A model generated the notes under the pieces. It saw only the letters and a list, made by a program, of their open reading frames with translations. It ran no database searches and was not told the origin of the DNA. Below, in pieces: positions 11,041 to 23,754 of a DNA stretch of 64,000 bases (its first letter is position 1; each line of letters begins with the position of its first letter). The DNA comes from Guadua angustifolia (Eukaryota; Streptophyta; Magnoliopsida; Poales; Poaceae): assembly GCA_036346375.1 (NCBI GenBank), contig CM070508.1, positions 11,030,852 to 11,094,851 of the forward strand, read 5' to 3'. Made by a program: the position numbers and the translations under genes.

Positions 11041-11639
11041 ATAGGGTAGGTTTCCTGCAAGACTTTGTAAGAAAATGGTTCAATGGAGTAGTTGTATTTG
11101 GCTAAAATAATTTAATGTCTCAGCTTGCTTTGTTATTTCTCGACTAAGAAATCTTGCCCAATCGAAAACTTAGCCTTACTGGCCGTATACCACGCCCAGC
11201 CCCCGTTGGGCTCAAGGTCGAGCAACGCCGACCTTGGGCGCAAGATAAGAATCCAACAAAGACCAAGACCTGCAAGATCGAAAAGAAGCCACAGGGAGCA
11301 TGACATGGTTGCACGAGAACAAACTTAGGATCGAGAGTGAGGCTCGAGCTATGACAACGATTTGCGTGCCGCTCGTTGGACCCGATCAGGAGCTTAGTTC
11401 GAACCCTGGCGCAAGGGGAGTATTGTTGCGAAGAGTTTAGGCTTACACGTAACTCGACCACTGGGGGTGAAGGGTAAGCCCGCGACACCTGGGCAAAGAG
11501 CAAGTGCGCTCGTCCGTAGATGTAGGTTGGGCTCAGAGAGAGTTGAGCTCAAGCCAATACAAAACATAGAAAGAAAAGGTACGCAAAGACAAACAATGAT
11601 AATCGAACAAGAACTTTATTGAAATTTGAGGTAAAAAGG

Positions 11640-13087
11640 TTACACATAGAATTTGCGAAGTTGGTCAATATTCCACGAGCTAGAGTGCTTTCTGCCATCG
11701 GGCATCGCTAGCCGGTAAGCCCCCGTGCGATCTGTTGAAACAACTCTATAGGGGCCCTCCCACCGTGGGGATAACTTATTGGTGTTGGACGGTGCCTGAA
11801 TCCGTCTCAGGGCTAAGTCCCCAACAAGGAGCTCCCTAGGTTGTACCGATAGAGACGCATGTCTGCGAAGAGCTTGCAGGTACTGTGCCAATCGTAGCAG
11901 TGCACGGCATCTTACTTCTTCCGCCAGGGTAAGGTCAAGGGACCGCTTTTGCTCGAAGTCGATCTGATCGACCAAGCTGACCCTGGCAGAGCCCAGCGTG
12001 ACCTCAGGAGGCGGGCGACTTGATGCGAACACGGTGAAGGGCGTGGACCCTTGTTCCGATGGTCGTGGTACGAATGGACCATAAGACGGTGGGAAGTTCA
12101 TCCACCCAGGTCTGGCCGTGTCGTTCGAGCTCATCTGACACTCGCTTTTTCATGCCTTGAACGATTTGTCCGTTGGCGCGCTCGACTGCTCCATTGCTCT
12201 GCGGATGGGCGACCGAAGCATAGCACACCTTGGTGCCTATGCCTTCGCAGTATTCCTGGAACAGCTCCCTGGTAAACTGAGTTCCATTATCAGTAATGAT
12301 TCTGCATGGAACTCCATACCTGGTGACCACGAACAGGCGGAAGAACTTGACCGCCGCACGAGCCGTGATGGTCGAGACGGGTTCTGCTTCGATCCACTTG
12401 GTGAAGGTATCGATGGCCACGAACAGAAACTTCTTCCCCGATCGTCTGTGGAAAGGGGCCGAGGATGTCCAGCCCCCAAGTTAAGAAGGGCCACGCGAGC
12501 GGGATGGTCTGGAGCGTGTAGGTGGGCTGATGCGACTTCTGAGCATGAAATTGGCAAGCTCGACAGGTGCGGACGATGTTGCGCATGTCCTGAAGTGCCG
12601 TGGGCCAGTAGAACCCCATGTAGAAAGCCTTCCCGACCATGGTCCTGAAGGAAGAGTGTGCCCCGCATAGACCTGAATGAATGTCATGTAGCAGGTACTT
12701 ACCCTCCTCTGCGGTGACACACTTCGTCAGGATGCCGGAAAGATTCCGACGATAAAGCATGCCGTCCACGAGCTTATACAAGCTCGCCCGGTGCTTGATC
12801 CTGCTTCTTTCCGCTGGCTCGGCCGGGAGTTCACCCGTCACCAGGAAACGATGGATCGGCTCGGCCCAAGAGGGAGTACCTTCGATGAAGGCGACCGAGG
12901 GCCCTTGGTCGGAGATGGAGGGAGATGCCAGGGTTTCCAGGATCACATCAGGAGGGACTTCGTCGTCAGACGACCCGAGTTTGGAGAGGAAATCAGCGTC
13001 GGAGTTGTCTTTCCGTGCCACATGCGAGATCTCCAGGTTCTGGAACCACTTCTCCATCTTGTGGGCCTCGGCAAGGTACTTGGCCAT
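11640..13087 (-). pseudogene. Gypsy-1 integrase
   Basis: Reading right to left, the piece 13087-12290 carries the end of RNase H, then the zinc-binding region (HSGLCGAHSSFRTMVGKAF, CRACQFHAQK) and the start of the core (WGLDILGPFP). A frameshift near 12420 moves to MAIDTFTKWIEAEPV, ITDNGTQFT and HPQSNGAVERANG, which hold the second Asp and the Glu of the DDE triad. A last shift leads to 12134-11640 with the C-terminal domain (PRWEGPYRVVSTDRTGAYRL) and the stop. No chromodomain is visible, as expected outside the chromoviruses. At least two frameshifts make it inactive. Confidence 0.85.
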
Positions 13088-13135
13088 TGAGTCTTCCGAG
13101 CACTGGTACTCCTTGTTGTATTGATTGACGACGAG

Positions 13136-13627
13136 CTAAGAGTCGCCCCTTACAACCAACCGGCACACACCTAGGGCCTTGCAGTCCCGCAGGCCCGCCA
13201 AGATAGCCTCGTACTCTGCAACGTTGTTGGTCGCTGGAAACCCAAAACGAACCACATACCTCAGCCGGTCGCCGCGCGAAGTAAGGATGAGAATCCCAGC
13301 CCCCGAGCGCTTGAAAGACCTCGAGCCGTCGAAGTACATGATCCAGGGCTTCTCCTCCTTAACCTCGGGCTCAGGAGTGGGCTGCGACATTTGCTCGACC
13401 ACAAAGTCGGCAAGTACCTGCGACTTGATAGCCGTGCGTGCCACGACCTGGACATCGAACGCCGCCAGCTCCATGTCCCACTTGGCAATGCGACCTTCAG
13501 TCTCTGGGTTCCTCAGTATCTCCCCGAGCGGGAAACTACTCGGGACGACCACCGAATGTGCCTGGAAGTAGTGCCGGAGTTTGCGCGAAGCCATGAGAAG
13601 GGTGTACTTGGCCGAGCTCGCTAACAT
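13136..13627 (-). pseudogene. Gypsy-1 extra (plant-type) RNase H
   Basis: The frame carries WIMYFDGSRSFKRSGAG, NNVAEYEAILAGL and LVVRGDS, which are the Asp, Glu and Asp of a plant/archaeal-type RNase H. This second RNase H after the pol RNase H remnant is the mark of the Tat/Retand group. Upstream in the same frame is the tail of the ordinary RNase H (AKYTLLMASRKLRHYFQAH). It stops one codon after GDS and continues past the stop as LVVNQYNKEYQ. Confidence 0.8.
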
Positions 13628-14510
13628 AGTAACTTGCGGTCGCCACCAAACGCGATAGCACGGGCTCGCTAGGTAGAGCGTGCCGCCCGGCCGGAGTGGA
13701 CCTCGCTAATATAGTAGATCGAGGATGCTTCCTTGTTTGCGCAAGGCATCGAAGAATGGTAACCCGCTCGCCACCAATGAACCGACTAAGGGCGGCACCG
13801 GTGATGAGGCTTTACTGTTTCACCAAGGCGGTCGATTGCCTAGGTACGAGAGATCATGTAGCCGAGCACCTTCCGAAGCGACACCGAACACGCACTTCTC
13901 CGGATTGAGCTTGAGTGCTTGTAAGCAAAGGTGGGCTTGAACGTGTTGCCCTCGGAAGAGCTCTTGACGATGATGTCGTCCACGAGACCTCGAGGTTGCG
14001 GCCGATCGGGGATCGAACGTCTTGGTCATCGCCTCGAAGGTCACTCGAAGACCAAATGACATTGTTTGCGCAAGGCCCTGAAGAATGGTAACCAATGCTC
14101 GCCAAGCCGTGAAATGATCCCAAGTAAGCTTCCAGGAAGCTTAACATCCTGGCGTTCGTGGTGGAGTCGATGATCTGGTCGATGCGCGGGAGCAGGAAGT
14201 TGTCCTTCGGGCATGCCAAATTCAACCCTGTATGGTCCACACACATCCTCCACTTTCCGCCCTTCTTCTGGACGATGACCGGGTTGGCCAACCACTCGGA
14301 GTAGTCAATCTCGCAGATGAACCCGGCCTTCAAGAGCTTGTCAAGGTTCTCTCTAATGATGGCGACCTTCTCCGGCGAGAAACACCGCAGCTTCTGGCGC
14401 ATAGGCCGGCAGTCGGGTCGCACCTGCAGCTTGTGCTCGACCACCTCCCTCGGGACACCCGGCATGTCCGCCGGCTCCCAAGCAAATATACCTTTATTGG
14501 CGCGGAGGAA
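13628..14510 (-). pseudogene. Gypsy-1 reverse transcriptase, internally rearranged
   Basis: From 14465 the frame shows EHKLQVRPDCRPMRQKLR, SEWLANPVIVQKKGGKWRMC and the first catalytic stretch (MLSFLEAYLG). After about 14120 the palm is rearranged: unrelated sequence precedes a displaced LVDDIIVKSS near 13975 in another frame, followed by KLNPEKCVFGV. The first catalytic Asp is lost (D to E in FLEAY), and several stops follow. It cannot encode a working polymerase. Gypsy-2 has the intact FLDAYSGYHQIK version. Confidence 0.8.
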
Positions 14511-14528
14511 GGTGACGAGATCGAGTTC

Positions 14529-15580
14529 CTATTTGAAACCCAGCCCGGTCGAGATATGGACGCACCTGGTCATGTCGCCCTCCTCGAGCGGCACAGCCTT
14601 CATGGCCCCGCTAGGCTGGATCGTAGCCTTCTGGCGGGCATTCTTCACCGTCGCCCCCGGGCCTCGCTGAGGTAGCATGCCGGCGAGGGCCAGGGCTTGA
14701 GTCTCACAACCGTGCGCCGCCTTGAGGTCGCCACGCACAGTGATGATGCCACTAGGCCCCGGGAGCTTCATGCATCGGTGACCGTAGTGGTTGGCCGCCA
14801 TGAACTTGACCAGGGCGAGGCGCCCCAGGATGGCGTTGTAGGGGAGATCACCCTCGACCACCTCGAAGGTGATCATTTCGGTCAAAAGTTATCCAAAGTG
14901 AAGGTGACGGGCAGGACCACCTGTCCCAGAGGAGTGGTCGAGCTCCCAGGAACGATCCCGAAGAACGGAATCACGATGCTCTTGACCTTCGACTAGGGGA
15001 TCTGCATCCGGTCGAGCGTGCTAGCCAGCAGCAAATTGAGGGAGCTGCCACCATCGACCATGACCCTCCCGACCATGGTGTTGCTGATGGTCGGGGTCAC
15101 GACCAAGGCAGTCTTGAGATCCTTCGACATACCTTGGGGGGCATCCTCCGACGTGAAGGTGATCGTCGCCTCGGCCCATTTACAGGGCTGGTCCGTGGAC
15201 TTCTCAGCGGTGGCCTGATAAACCACGCGTGCGGCATCTTTGATCTCGCGCCGGGACTGATACACTGAAGAACCGCCAAAGATGACGTCGATTCAGTGGC
15301 CGCCTTGCTGAAAGTCCAGGTCGAGGTCGGCCTGGTCTCTCCCGGCGTTTACCCTTTCGGGCTCATCTCCCTCCTTCGAGAGCGTAGGCATCTCTCCACG
15401 CCCATCATAGAAGGCCTTGAGCTTGGCCTGCCAGGCCCTGCAGCCCCGCAGGTCGTGGCCCAGAGTCCTGTGAAACAGGTAAAATTTACCTTCATCGAAC
15501 CGAGACCGCCCCTCAAGACCTTGTGGGCGGCCATCGGCTGTCGCAACCAGCATCGACGGCCGCCCTACCGAGGTCGGCAT
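14529..15580 (-). pseudogene. Gypsy-1 gag tail and protease
   Basis: 15580-15293 reads KFYLFHRTLGHDLRGCRAWQ, the Cys/His region that joins gag to pol in this group. Then 15265-14993 carries GRVMVDGGSSLNLL, the retropepsin active site with Asp-Gly-Gly-Ser. After a stop the flap-distal part follows (14885-14529: EVVEGDLPYNAILGR). The stop and the frame changes between the pieces break the polyprotein. Confidence 0.8.
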
Positions 15581-15832
15581 TGCTTTCTTTGGGGTCGTGG
15601 TCGGTTTTGCTGGGAATGGGGCCTCTCCTGAACTGAGTCCCGGACTTCCATGACCTCACGATGGCCATCCGCCGAGACGGTCACCCTAGGTCGACCACCC
15701 TCACGCTTGCGGTCCCTCTTTCGCTTCTTGGCAGCCGAGCCTTGGTCGGTATTCTTGGCGCTGGAGGGGCCTACCTCACCAGAGTTGACGCCAAGCTTAC
15801 CTTGGACGTAATCGCGCTTCCAGCGAACCGCG

Positions 15833-17028
15833 TCATCCGCATCCGTAGCGCTCCGTCATGCGGAAGAGCTTGCCGACGGTGAGCCTCGTCGTGATCTTAA
15901 GGTTTACGGTGAGGTGACGGTCGTGCACACCAAACTTGAAGGCCTTGATCACGGCCTCGTCAGACACATTAGGGATCAGATTCCTAGTGCGGATGAACCG
16001 CCACACAAAGTCGCGAAGGGGTTCATTCTTTCCCTGGATCACCCGGTCTAGGTCCTTCTCCCTGCCGGGCCATTCGTAGCAGCTCTGGAAATTCGAGCAG
16101 AGGGCGCTCTGGATTTGGCACCACGAGCGGAAAGTACCGGTTTTCGGTTGAAGAGCTAGGTGGCGGCAAAGACCGGGGAGACGGTCGGGAGGTAGTTAGC
16201 CATCACGTACTCGTCGCCTCCCGCGGCTAGGATGGTGGTGGTGTAGATCTAGAGGAATTCACCAGGGTTCTTCGTCCCGTCGAATCGCTCGATCAACGCG
16301 GGCTTGAAGCGAGCCGGCCACCGCACCCATCGGAGGTCGTCGGAGTACGCCACGCAGCCGTACGCCGGGACAGGGGCGCGCCTAGGAAGGTCCTCGCTGC
16401 TGCTGGAACTAGATTCCCGATCGCTTTGGCGTCCCGCCCTGCGACCTCGACGGCCGCGGCGGTGGGCCCGAGCATCACCCGGGAGGTATCGCAGGCGCTC
16501 ATGAACCCACCGACGCCTTGGGGGGACGTCGGGAGAAAGGCCGCTGCTAGAACGAGAGTCGTTGTATGCTGGTCGTCGCCGCACCCCGTCCGGAGTCACG
16601 CTCTTGGAGCGACGGCGAGGCGGCGTACGGGACAGGCCTCGAGACTGCCGGCGTGCAGGAGACCAGTGTTGGCACCTGCGCGAGGAGCTACCGTTGCTCC
16701 TCAACGACCGGGACCCAGCAGGAAGGCCCTGGTGCGGTGATGGCACAGCTTCGGTAGCTGTCTTGTCGAGCTCGTCTGTGAGAGCTCGGTCGAAGAAACC
16801 CGATGTCGGACGCGCGGGATCAGTCATGACTCGTGCGATTGCCCGGAGGCGCTCGCTCGAGTGAGGGAGTCTGGAACGCCCTGAGGACGTTCCAATCTTC
16901 TCAAGCTCCTCTCGCCGGAGGGCGGTTATGGCCTGGTTGATGGCAACCTGGGCCATCCGGCGAGCATCTTCAGGGGTCTTCGGGCTGCGCTCCCCCTCCT
17001 CCATGTTCTCGTCATGGCTAGCGGCCAT
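15833..17028 (-). pseudogene. Gypsy-1 gag
   Basis: It starts MAASHDENMEEGERSPKTPE at 17028, about 160 bases after the primer site. An Arg/Ser-rich middle (SRTPPRRRSKSV) leads to the retrotransposon gag domain (RWPARFKPALIERFDGTKNP). A TAG at about 16249 replaces a Gln-like codon. The frame resumes as IYTTTILAAGGDEYVMANYL and later as VIQGKNEPLRDFVWRFIRTR. The gag protein would form the virus-like particle core. This copy is broken. Confidence 0.8.
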
Positions 17029-17190
17029 GAGAACGAAACGGTTTCATGATAGTGGAGAGGGGGAGAACAGGGACATGGAACTTCCATGCTCGAAGGCCAC
17101 ACTTCGAGCCCGAGCTCACGGAATGTACTGCTGCAAAGGACGCCATACCTTGAAAAGCTGAGATTCCTTCCGGTTGAAAGAAGCTTTCGG

Positions 17191-17208
17191 GCCCCATGGT
17201 GGGCGCCA
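17191..17208 (-). promoter_or_regulatory. Gypsy-1 primer binding site
   Basis: On the minus strand, TGGCGCCCACCATGGGGC follows the 5' LTR after two bases. The same site (TGGCGCCCACCGTGGGGC) is at 39117-39134 in gypsy-2. Confidence 0.7.
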
Positions 17209-17210
17209 GC

Positions 17211-17854
17211 TGTCGACGATCGGGATCGCCTGACCGCAAGAGTGAAAGGGAGATCGGTGTGAATGGGGGACCCAGAAAGCGCTTCACTCAACAATGGCGT
17301 GAAGCGTGGGTTGGTGTGTGGCGTCGATGAACAAGGAGCGGCAATTATCTTGGTTCGAGCCCCCACGAGGGTAATAGCTCTACGTCCAGTCTTCTCCGAA
17401 GGTGGAGGAATTCACTAACTGCGCGTAGATGAGATGATTACAGCCTGAGCCTGAGTACTCTGTTTGAATATGTTGGTCTATGGCTAGTGAGTTGATGTCC
17501 TGTACATACGCCTTGTGTGGTCTTATATACTCCTGAATGCTGCCCGCAACAGACGGGAGAGATTCCCGGGGGAATGGCTTCGTGCGCATTGAAGGTGGGC
17601 TGTAACTGCTTCCGGAAATGCCGCCCACCTCTGCCTTGACGCCGCTATTCGGGTCTTGGTAACCGCCGGGTGAATGCACGCCCTTGAGCCAAGGTCGAGG
17701 TCGAGCGGAGATGGGGCCTCTCACCGCTCAAGCTCGAAGTCGCGCGGAGTCCAACATCGCCTAGGTCGAGGTCGAAGGCCTTTGCAGGATTGCCCCGAGC
17801 CGAGTACCCTGTTGACCGTGTGTTGACCTGTCAGAAATCTATCAGTCTCCGACA
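17211..17854 (-). repeat. Gypsy-1 5' LTR (644 bp)
   Basis: It is near-identical to 7237-7875, with scattered substitutions and a few small indels, for example about 17300-17355 and 17450. It is followed by the duplication TAGGT. Confidence 0.9.
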
Positions 17855-17859
17855 TAGGT

Positions 17860-18521
17860 ATAGGCTTCTGCAAAATTTGGTAAATTGATTTTTTAGCTCA
17901 CTTTGTAATTTCTATGCTCTGGGTTATTTTTCTAACATTATGTTATGTGCTGAAAGTTATTTCTATCATTTAAGTAATTCTAAAAATTGCTTAATAATTA
18001 ACAAAAATGCTAGAAAATTATGGAAATAATCGAGCTATCAAAGCGGTTTTAGGCTTGAGGGCATAAGTGGTTGGGTTTTTTATCTTAGTTTTGAAGGAAC
18101 GGATAAATGACAATTGGTGTCTAAGAAAAACACACATGAGGTTAGGTTTCTTAATTGGCGCCCAAAATCGTGAAGTGCTCCCTCCCTCATGTGAGCCCTC
18201 GGGGCAGGTTGACCTGGCCAAGAGTCATGTTGACGGAGGTATTCATTACATGTTTTCATACCCAACCAACAAGAGTTACATAAGATGTAATTAGTATTAT
18301 GCTAGGTTTATTACACGTTGATGTTTATTCCTCTGTTAATTAGTAATTTTGAAATTTGCTTAATAATTAGCGAAAAATTATAAAAATACTAGGAAAATCC
18401 GGGAAAATCTGTGATAATTATCTACTGAATAGATATAGACCATACTTTACTGATTGAATGGCAATTATGCAAAACAATATTTTACCTGAAGTAAAATCCT
18501 TGTTTTGTTTGCATATAGGAT
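17860..18521 (+). other. Copia leader, continued after gypsy-1
   Basis: AT-rich sequence between the insertion site and copia gag. No open frame of note. Confidence 0.5.
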
Positions 18522-19657
18522 ATGTTTGACATTGCGAAGAAAGAGTTTGTTGAGCTTGCCCTGAATGGCAGCAACTACCTCACTTGGGCAATAGATGCCA
18601 AGATCAACTTGACAGCCCGATCTCTTGGAACCTCAATTTCCCTGTCTGAAGCTGGTGCTCCGGCTCTCCATGAAACTGCTAAGTGCGCAGCTTTGCACTT
18701 CCTGAAGCACCATCTCCATGAGGACCTGAAGGCCAAATATTTGATGAAGGAGGACCCGCTGGTCCTATGGAATTCCCTAAAGGAACGATATAACCAGCAA
18801 AGATCCGTTTTGTTGCCAGAAGCACAACGTGAATGGACCCTCCTACGCTTCCAAGATTTTAGTCAGTGGCAGCATACAACTCTGCCATGCACAAGATTGT
18901 TGCAAAATTAGCATTTTGTGACCAGAAAATCACAGAAGCTGAAAAGATTGACAAGACTTTGTGCACATTCCACCCCAACATGAGAATACTGCAGCAACAG
19001 TATTGTCATGCAAAGTACCAAAAGTACTCTGAGCTGATATGCGTTCTGCTAGAAGCAGAAAAGCATGATGAACTTCTAACGAAGAATTATCAAGCCCTAC
19101 CTAGTGGGAGTCATGCATTGCCTGAAGCATATGCAAGTGCTCAGCAGGCTAGCAGTAGCCGAGGTCGCAGAAAGGGCCAAAAATAGAAGGGGGATAAATG
19201 GAAGAATGACAAAAATCATAAAGGAAGAGATAAATCCCAGTGGAAAACAAAAGAAAATAGATCAGGTCGCTTCTAGAAGAAAGGACCAACAAATAATGCT
19301 ACTGATCCTAAACAACCATGCTATAGGTGTGGATGTACTGGTCATTAGTCACATACATGTCGCACCCCAAAGCATTTGGTGGAGTTGTACATAAAATCCA
19401 CTGGGGGATTCCAGAAGAATCAAGAGAATAAGGTGGAGGTGCACTTCACTTCTCAACCTGTTGTTGATAATAAAATGGAGTTGGATGATGATCAAACCTC
19501 TGACCCCACAGAAGAATTCAAGAAGAGCCACCTTGGTTATGGTGATACTCTCATGGAGGAGGATGATTTCATTGGGGATAAGCTAAAAGAATTCCAGAAG
19601 AATAAAGACAAGTCCCAGGAGGACGATATAAATGATTTATATGGAGACATGGAGTAG
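18522..19657 (+). pseudogene. Copia gag
   Basis: The frame starts MFDIAKKEFVELALNGSNYL, typical of copia gag proteins (Y-L-x-W follows). It passes through KCAALHFLKHHLHEDLKAKY and ERYNQQRS with a frameshift near 18870. A CCHC zinc knuckle is recognisable near 19316-19365 (CYRCGCTGH, then a stop, then SHTC), so its last part is broken by a stop codon. The final frame (19376-19657) is acidic and ends DLYGDME. Confidence 0.75.
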
Positions 19658-19907
19658 TCTCCCAGTTTTCCTTTAGAGTCGATGTCGTATTATCCTTTAG
19701 AGTCTCCTTAAGAGTCTCATTTATCAGTTTAGTCTTTGTGTTCCTGAATGAACAATGGTTTACGATCCTGTTGAGCGATTATCAGTCAATTTTAATAAAG
19801 TGTGATTTTCTCAGGATATTTATTTATTCATGCTATGCTTGTTCTATATTATTTGTTTCCGATGCAACAAATGTTTGATTAATTTTACTTGTTTAATATA
19901 GAATTCC

Positions 19908-20363
19908 ATGAATAATTCATTGGCAGAGGAGGAAATCTATCTTGTAGACAGTTGCACCACAAATACGATTCTTACGGAAACTAAATATTTTCAGACATTG
20001 ATTAAAAAAACTGAAAATATTATGACCATCGCCGGAAGCGATGCTCTTATTGTTGACACCGGAAGAGCCATCATAGTTCTCCCTATGGGCACTCGTATAA
20101 TTATAGAGAATGCCCTATTATATCCTGAGTCCAGTCGTACTCTTCTGAGTTTCAAAGACATCCGTCTAAATGGTTTCCATATAAAGACTGAAAATGAGGA
20201 TGGTATTGAATACCTTTTCATGACTAAGTCTAACGGGTGTAATAAGCGTGTGGTCGAAAAACTTCCTTCCTTCTCCTCCGGACTATATTACACATATATA
20301 AAACCTGAAGTTTATGTTGCGATGAAAACTATAGTTAAAACCCTAGAAATATTCAAGATCTAG
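19908..20363 (+). pseudogene. Copia protease
   Basis: EEIYLVDSCTTNTILTETKY carries the aspartic protease site in altered form: DSCTT where DSGATxH is usual. ALIVDTGRA and LYPESSRTLLSFKDIRLNGF are typical of copia pol between protease and integrase. It runs open to a TAG just before HDRLGHPG. Confidence 0.75.
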
Positions 20364-21550
20364 CATGATCGTCTGGGTCATCCTGGGTTGAATATGATGA
20401 GAATAATAATAAAATATTCTGCTGGCCATAATATAAAAACTACAGTCTTTCCTAAACCTGAAGCTTTTATGTGCCCTGCTTGTGTTAAAGGAAAGCTGAT
20501 AGCACATCCCTCTCATCTTAAGATTAGGGAAAAATCACTGAATTTCCTGAAGAGAATTCAAGGTGATATCTGTGGACCAATTCAACCCCTATCGGGCCCA
20601 TTCAGATATTTTATGGTGCTAATAGATGCTTCTATTAGATGATCTCATGTATGTCTCTTATCTACTAGGAACCATGCCTTTGCTAAATTAATCGCCCAAA
20701 TTATTAAATTAAGAGCCTCCTTTCTAAAAGAAAGGATTAAGTATATTCAAATGGACAATGCTGGCGAGTTTACCTCAAAAGCATTCAATGATTATTGTAT
20801 GGCTCTAAGCATTAATTTAGAGCATTCTGTATCCCATGTCCACACCCAAAATGGTCTTGCAAAGTCATTAAGAGAGTAAAGCTTATTGCTAGGCAACTCT
20901 TGCAGAATTGTAGGTTACTCAGCAGTTGTTGGGGCCATACAATGTTGCACGCTGTATTATTAATTCAACTCAGACCAACTGCATACTTTGAAATTTCCCC
21001 TTTGTAGCTAGTGCGTGGGAAAGAACAAAATATTTTCCATCTGCAAAAATTTGGTTGTGCTGTATACGTGCCAATCTCTCCACCACATCTCTCCACCATG
21101 GCATCTCACCGGAAGTTGGGGATCAATATAGGTTATGAATCTCCGTCAATAACTAAATACCTAGAGCCTATGACAGGGGATCTGTACACGGCTCGATACG
21201 CTGATTCTATTTTTAATGAGGACAATTTCACGGTATTATGGGGACATAAGTACCACATTGAAGAATGCTGGGAAATAGATTGGAATGCCACTGGCATTCA
21301 GTTCTTAGACCCACACACTAAAGAAGCTGACCTTGAAGTTGGGAGAATAATAAGTATGCAACAAATAGCCGATAACTTGCCTGCCTTCACTGATCATAAG
21401 AGAGTGACAAAATCTCATATACCTACAGTAAATGTACCTAAAAGAGTGAAAATACCCCAGAAGGTTATTGAACCCACTCTTGTCCCTCAAGATAAAAAGA
21501 GGGGGAGGCCTCTAGGTGCACGGGACTCAGTTCCACGGAGATGTCCGTAG
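20364..21550 (+). pseudogene. Copia integrase
   Basis: The zinc region reads HDRLGHPGLNMMR and CPACVKGK. The core shows GDICGPIQPL (first Asp) and IQMDNAGEFTSKAF (second Asp). The expected Glu after HTQNGLA is replaced by Lys. TGA, TAA and TAG codons break it at 20640, 20877 and elsewhere. The C-terminal part is open at 21011-21550 (KFGCAVYVPISPP, RKLGINIGYESPS). Confidence 0.75.
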
Positions 21551-22979
21551 AAACGGAGAACCAAGCAAAAGAGATCACTACCTGAGACAGTTGAAGAAGC
21601 TCAACCTGTTGTTGAAAAAATCCCTGAAGTGAGCCATTCTAAAGATGGTAATCTCCCTGAAGCGAGCCACCCTGAAGATGGAAATCCTAGTGAACATTTG
21701 CGCACACAACCTAACGCTGGGAAATTGGAACACCTAGACTCCATCGTTGTGGGAAATCACGAGTAGCTGGAAGAAATGAATGAAGAAATATCCACCAATT
21801 ATGTGGATTCAGGAGAATTATACAAAAGAAAGATTACAATTGTCAATATTTATTTCGCTTCCAAAATTGCTAAAACTCTTTAACTGGATCCAGAACCAAA
21901 GTCCATGGCAGAGTGCCAAAAGCGCTCAGATTGGGTCAAATGGAAAGAAGCAATTGAGGTAGAATTACACTCGCTTAATAAAAGGAAAGTATTCGGTCCT
22001 GTTGATTGGACACCTCCTAAAGTGTTCCCTATAGGATCAAAGTGAGTTTTCATCCGGAAGAGAAATGAAAACGATGAGGTAGTGAGATATAAAGCGAGGC
22101 TTGTAGCACAAGGGTTCACGCAGAGACCCGGTATCGATTACGATGAAACATATTCTCCTATGATGAGTGGAATAACGTTCTGAAATCTAATATCAATGGC
22201 AACTAGCTTAAATTTAGAAATGCAGTTGATGGATGTGGTGCCCGCATATTTATATGGGTCACTAGATTCGGACATTTATATGAGTCCCTGAAGGAGTAAA
22301 AGTCCCGGATCCTAATAATCGCAACATGTGTAGCGTCAAACTGCAGAGATCGCTATATGGGTTAAAACATTCGGGAAGAATGTGGTATAATTGGCTTAGC
22401 GAGTTCCTCCTGAAGAAGGGATACTCCAATAATGATGATTGTCCTTTTGTGTTCATAAAGAAATCCCAGAATGGATTTTGCATCATCTTAGTGTATGTCG
22501 ATGATCTGAATATCATCGGAACCACAGAGGAGATAAAGGAAACAAGTGCTTACCTCACGACGGAGTTTGAGATGAAAGATTTGGGTAAAAACAAATTTTG
22601 CTTAGGCCTGTAGCTAGAGCATTTCCTAGAAAGAATTCTTGTTCACCAATCTTCCTATACCTGGAAGGTATTAGACAGGTTTAATATGAATAAATCGCAT
22701 CCTTTGAAAACCTCCATGGTCGTAAGGTCCCTTGAAGTAGATAAAAACCCTTTCAGACTGAGGATAGAAAATGAGGAAGTCTTAGGACCTGAAGTTCCAT
22801 ATTTAAGTGCTATTGGAGCACTCATGTATCTTGCGAATTGCACAAGGCCTGATATTGCATTCGCAGTGAATTTGCTAGCAAGACATAGTTCAGTTCCAAC
22901 CAAAAGACATTGGGCTGGTGTAAAGACTTTACTCAGATATCTCCAAGGTACTCAAGATCTTGGGTTGTTTTTCTAAAAG
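21551..22979 (+). pseudogene. Copia reverse transcriptase
   Basis: After a Pro/Glu-rich linker with several stops, the domain shows VVRYKARLVAQGFTQRPGID, YDETYSPMM, then LQRSLYGLKHSGRMWYNWL and the catalytic VYVDDLNIIG at about 22493. LEVDKNPFRLRIENEE and YLANCTRPDIAFAVNLLARH follow. At least five in-frame stops are present, for example within VFPIGSK-VFIRKR and after KNKFCLGL. Confidence 0.85.
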
Positions 22980-23470
22980 AATCAAGACTCGATCATGGTG
23001 GGATATACGGATGCTAGCTATCTGTCTAATCCCCACAGTGCTAAATCTCAGACTGGTTTTGTGTTTCTCTGTGGTGGTACAGCCGTTTCCTGACGGTCTT
23101 ATAAACAGACTCTGGTAGCAACTTCTATCAACCACTTAGAGATTATAACCCTGTATGAAGCCTCACGTGAATGTGTTTGGCTGCGACGTGTAATTAGCCA
23201 TATCTAGAAGTTATGTAGTCTTAACACCGTCAATACCCCCACAAATATCTATGAAGATAATTCTGTTTGTGTTGCATAGATGCAATTGGGTTATGTAAAG
23301 AGCAACATCACGAAACATATTGCTCCTAAGTTATTCTATCCTCACGAACTCCAGAAGAATGGTGAGATAAAAATCTTACAAACTAAGTCATGTGAAAATC
23401 TCGAGATTTATTCACTAAGTCCTTGCCCAAATCCACATTTCAAAGATATGTTAAAGGCATTGGAATAAGA
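22980..23470 (+). pseudogene. Copia RNase H
   Basis: VGYTDASYLSNPHSAKSQTG holds the first Asp. The HLEIITLYEASRECVWLRR region holds the Glu, and IYEDNSVCVA the second Asp, followed by a stop and NITKHIAPKLFYPHELQKNG. The order and motifs are those of copia RNase H. It is broken by several stops. Confidence 0.8.
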
Positions 23471-23742
23471 AGACTTAGAGAGATGCAGAGTTCAGGGGGA
23501 GAAATCTCTTGAACCATAACCCTTATTGCGATCCTAAAGATCCTAATAAAACCCTGAAGGTTATAAGTTGTACTCTTTTCCTTTTGTGAGTTTTCCTGAA
23601 GTTTTCTCACATGAATATTTTTAATGAGGTAACTAGTACAACATAAAGTGCGAGTGCGATGTACTCTTTTCTCCATCTACTTTTTTCCCACTGAGTTTTT
23701 AAGTAGAGTTTTTAACGAGACATACGCATTACGCAATATTCG

Positions 23743-23754
23743 TTCAAGGGGGAG
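23743..23754 (+). promoter_or_regulatory. Copia polypurine tract
   Basis: CAAGGGGGAG lies immediately before the 3' LTR, as usual in copia elements. Confidence 0.8.

Larger units (their letters stand above)
7237..17854 (-). mobile_element. Gypsy-1: Ty3/gypsy, Tat/Retand type, with antisense ORFs
   Basis: Near-identical LTRs (7237-7875 and 17211-17854) start TGTCGAC and end CTCCGACA on the + strand. Perfect duplications TAGGT flank them (7232-7236 and 17855-17859). The element reads right to left: gag, protease, reverse transcriptase, extra RNase H, integrase. This is the gypsy order. The plant-type RNase H after the pol RNase H region marks the Tat/Retand branch. Between integrase and the 3' LTR lies a separate gene in the opposite direction (8314-11040). 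Stops and frameshifts in all sense ORFs make it non-autonomous, though the similar LTRs suggest fairly recent insertion. It lies within the leader of the copia element. Confidence 0.92.
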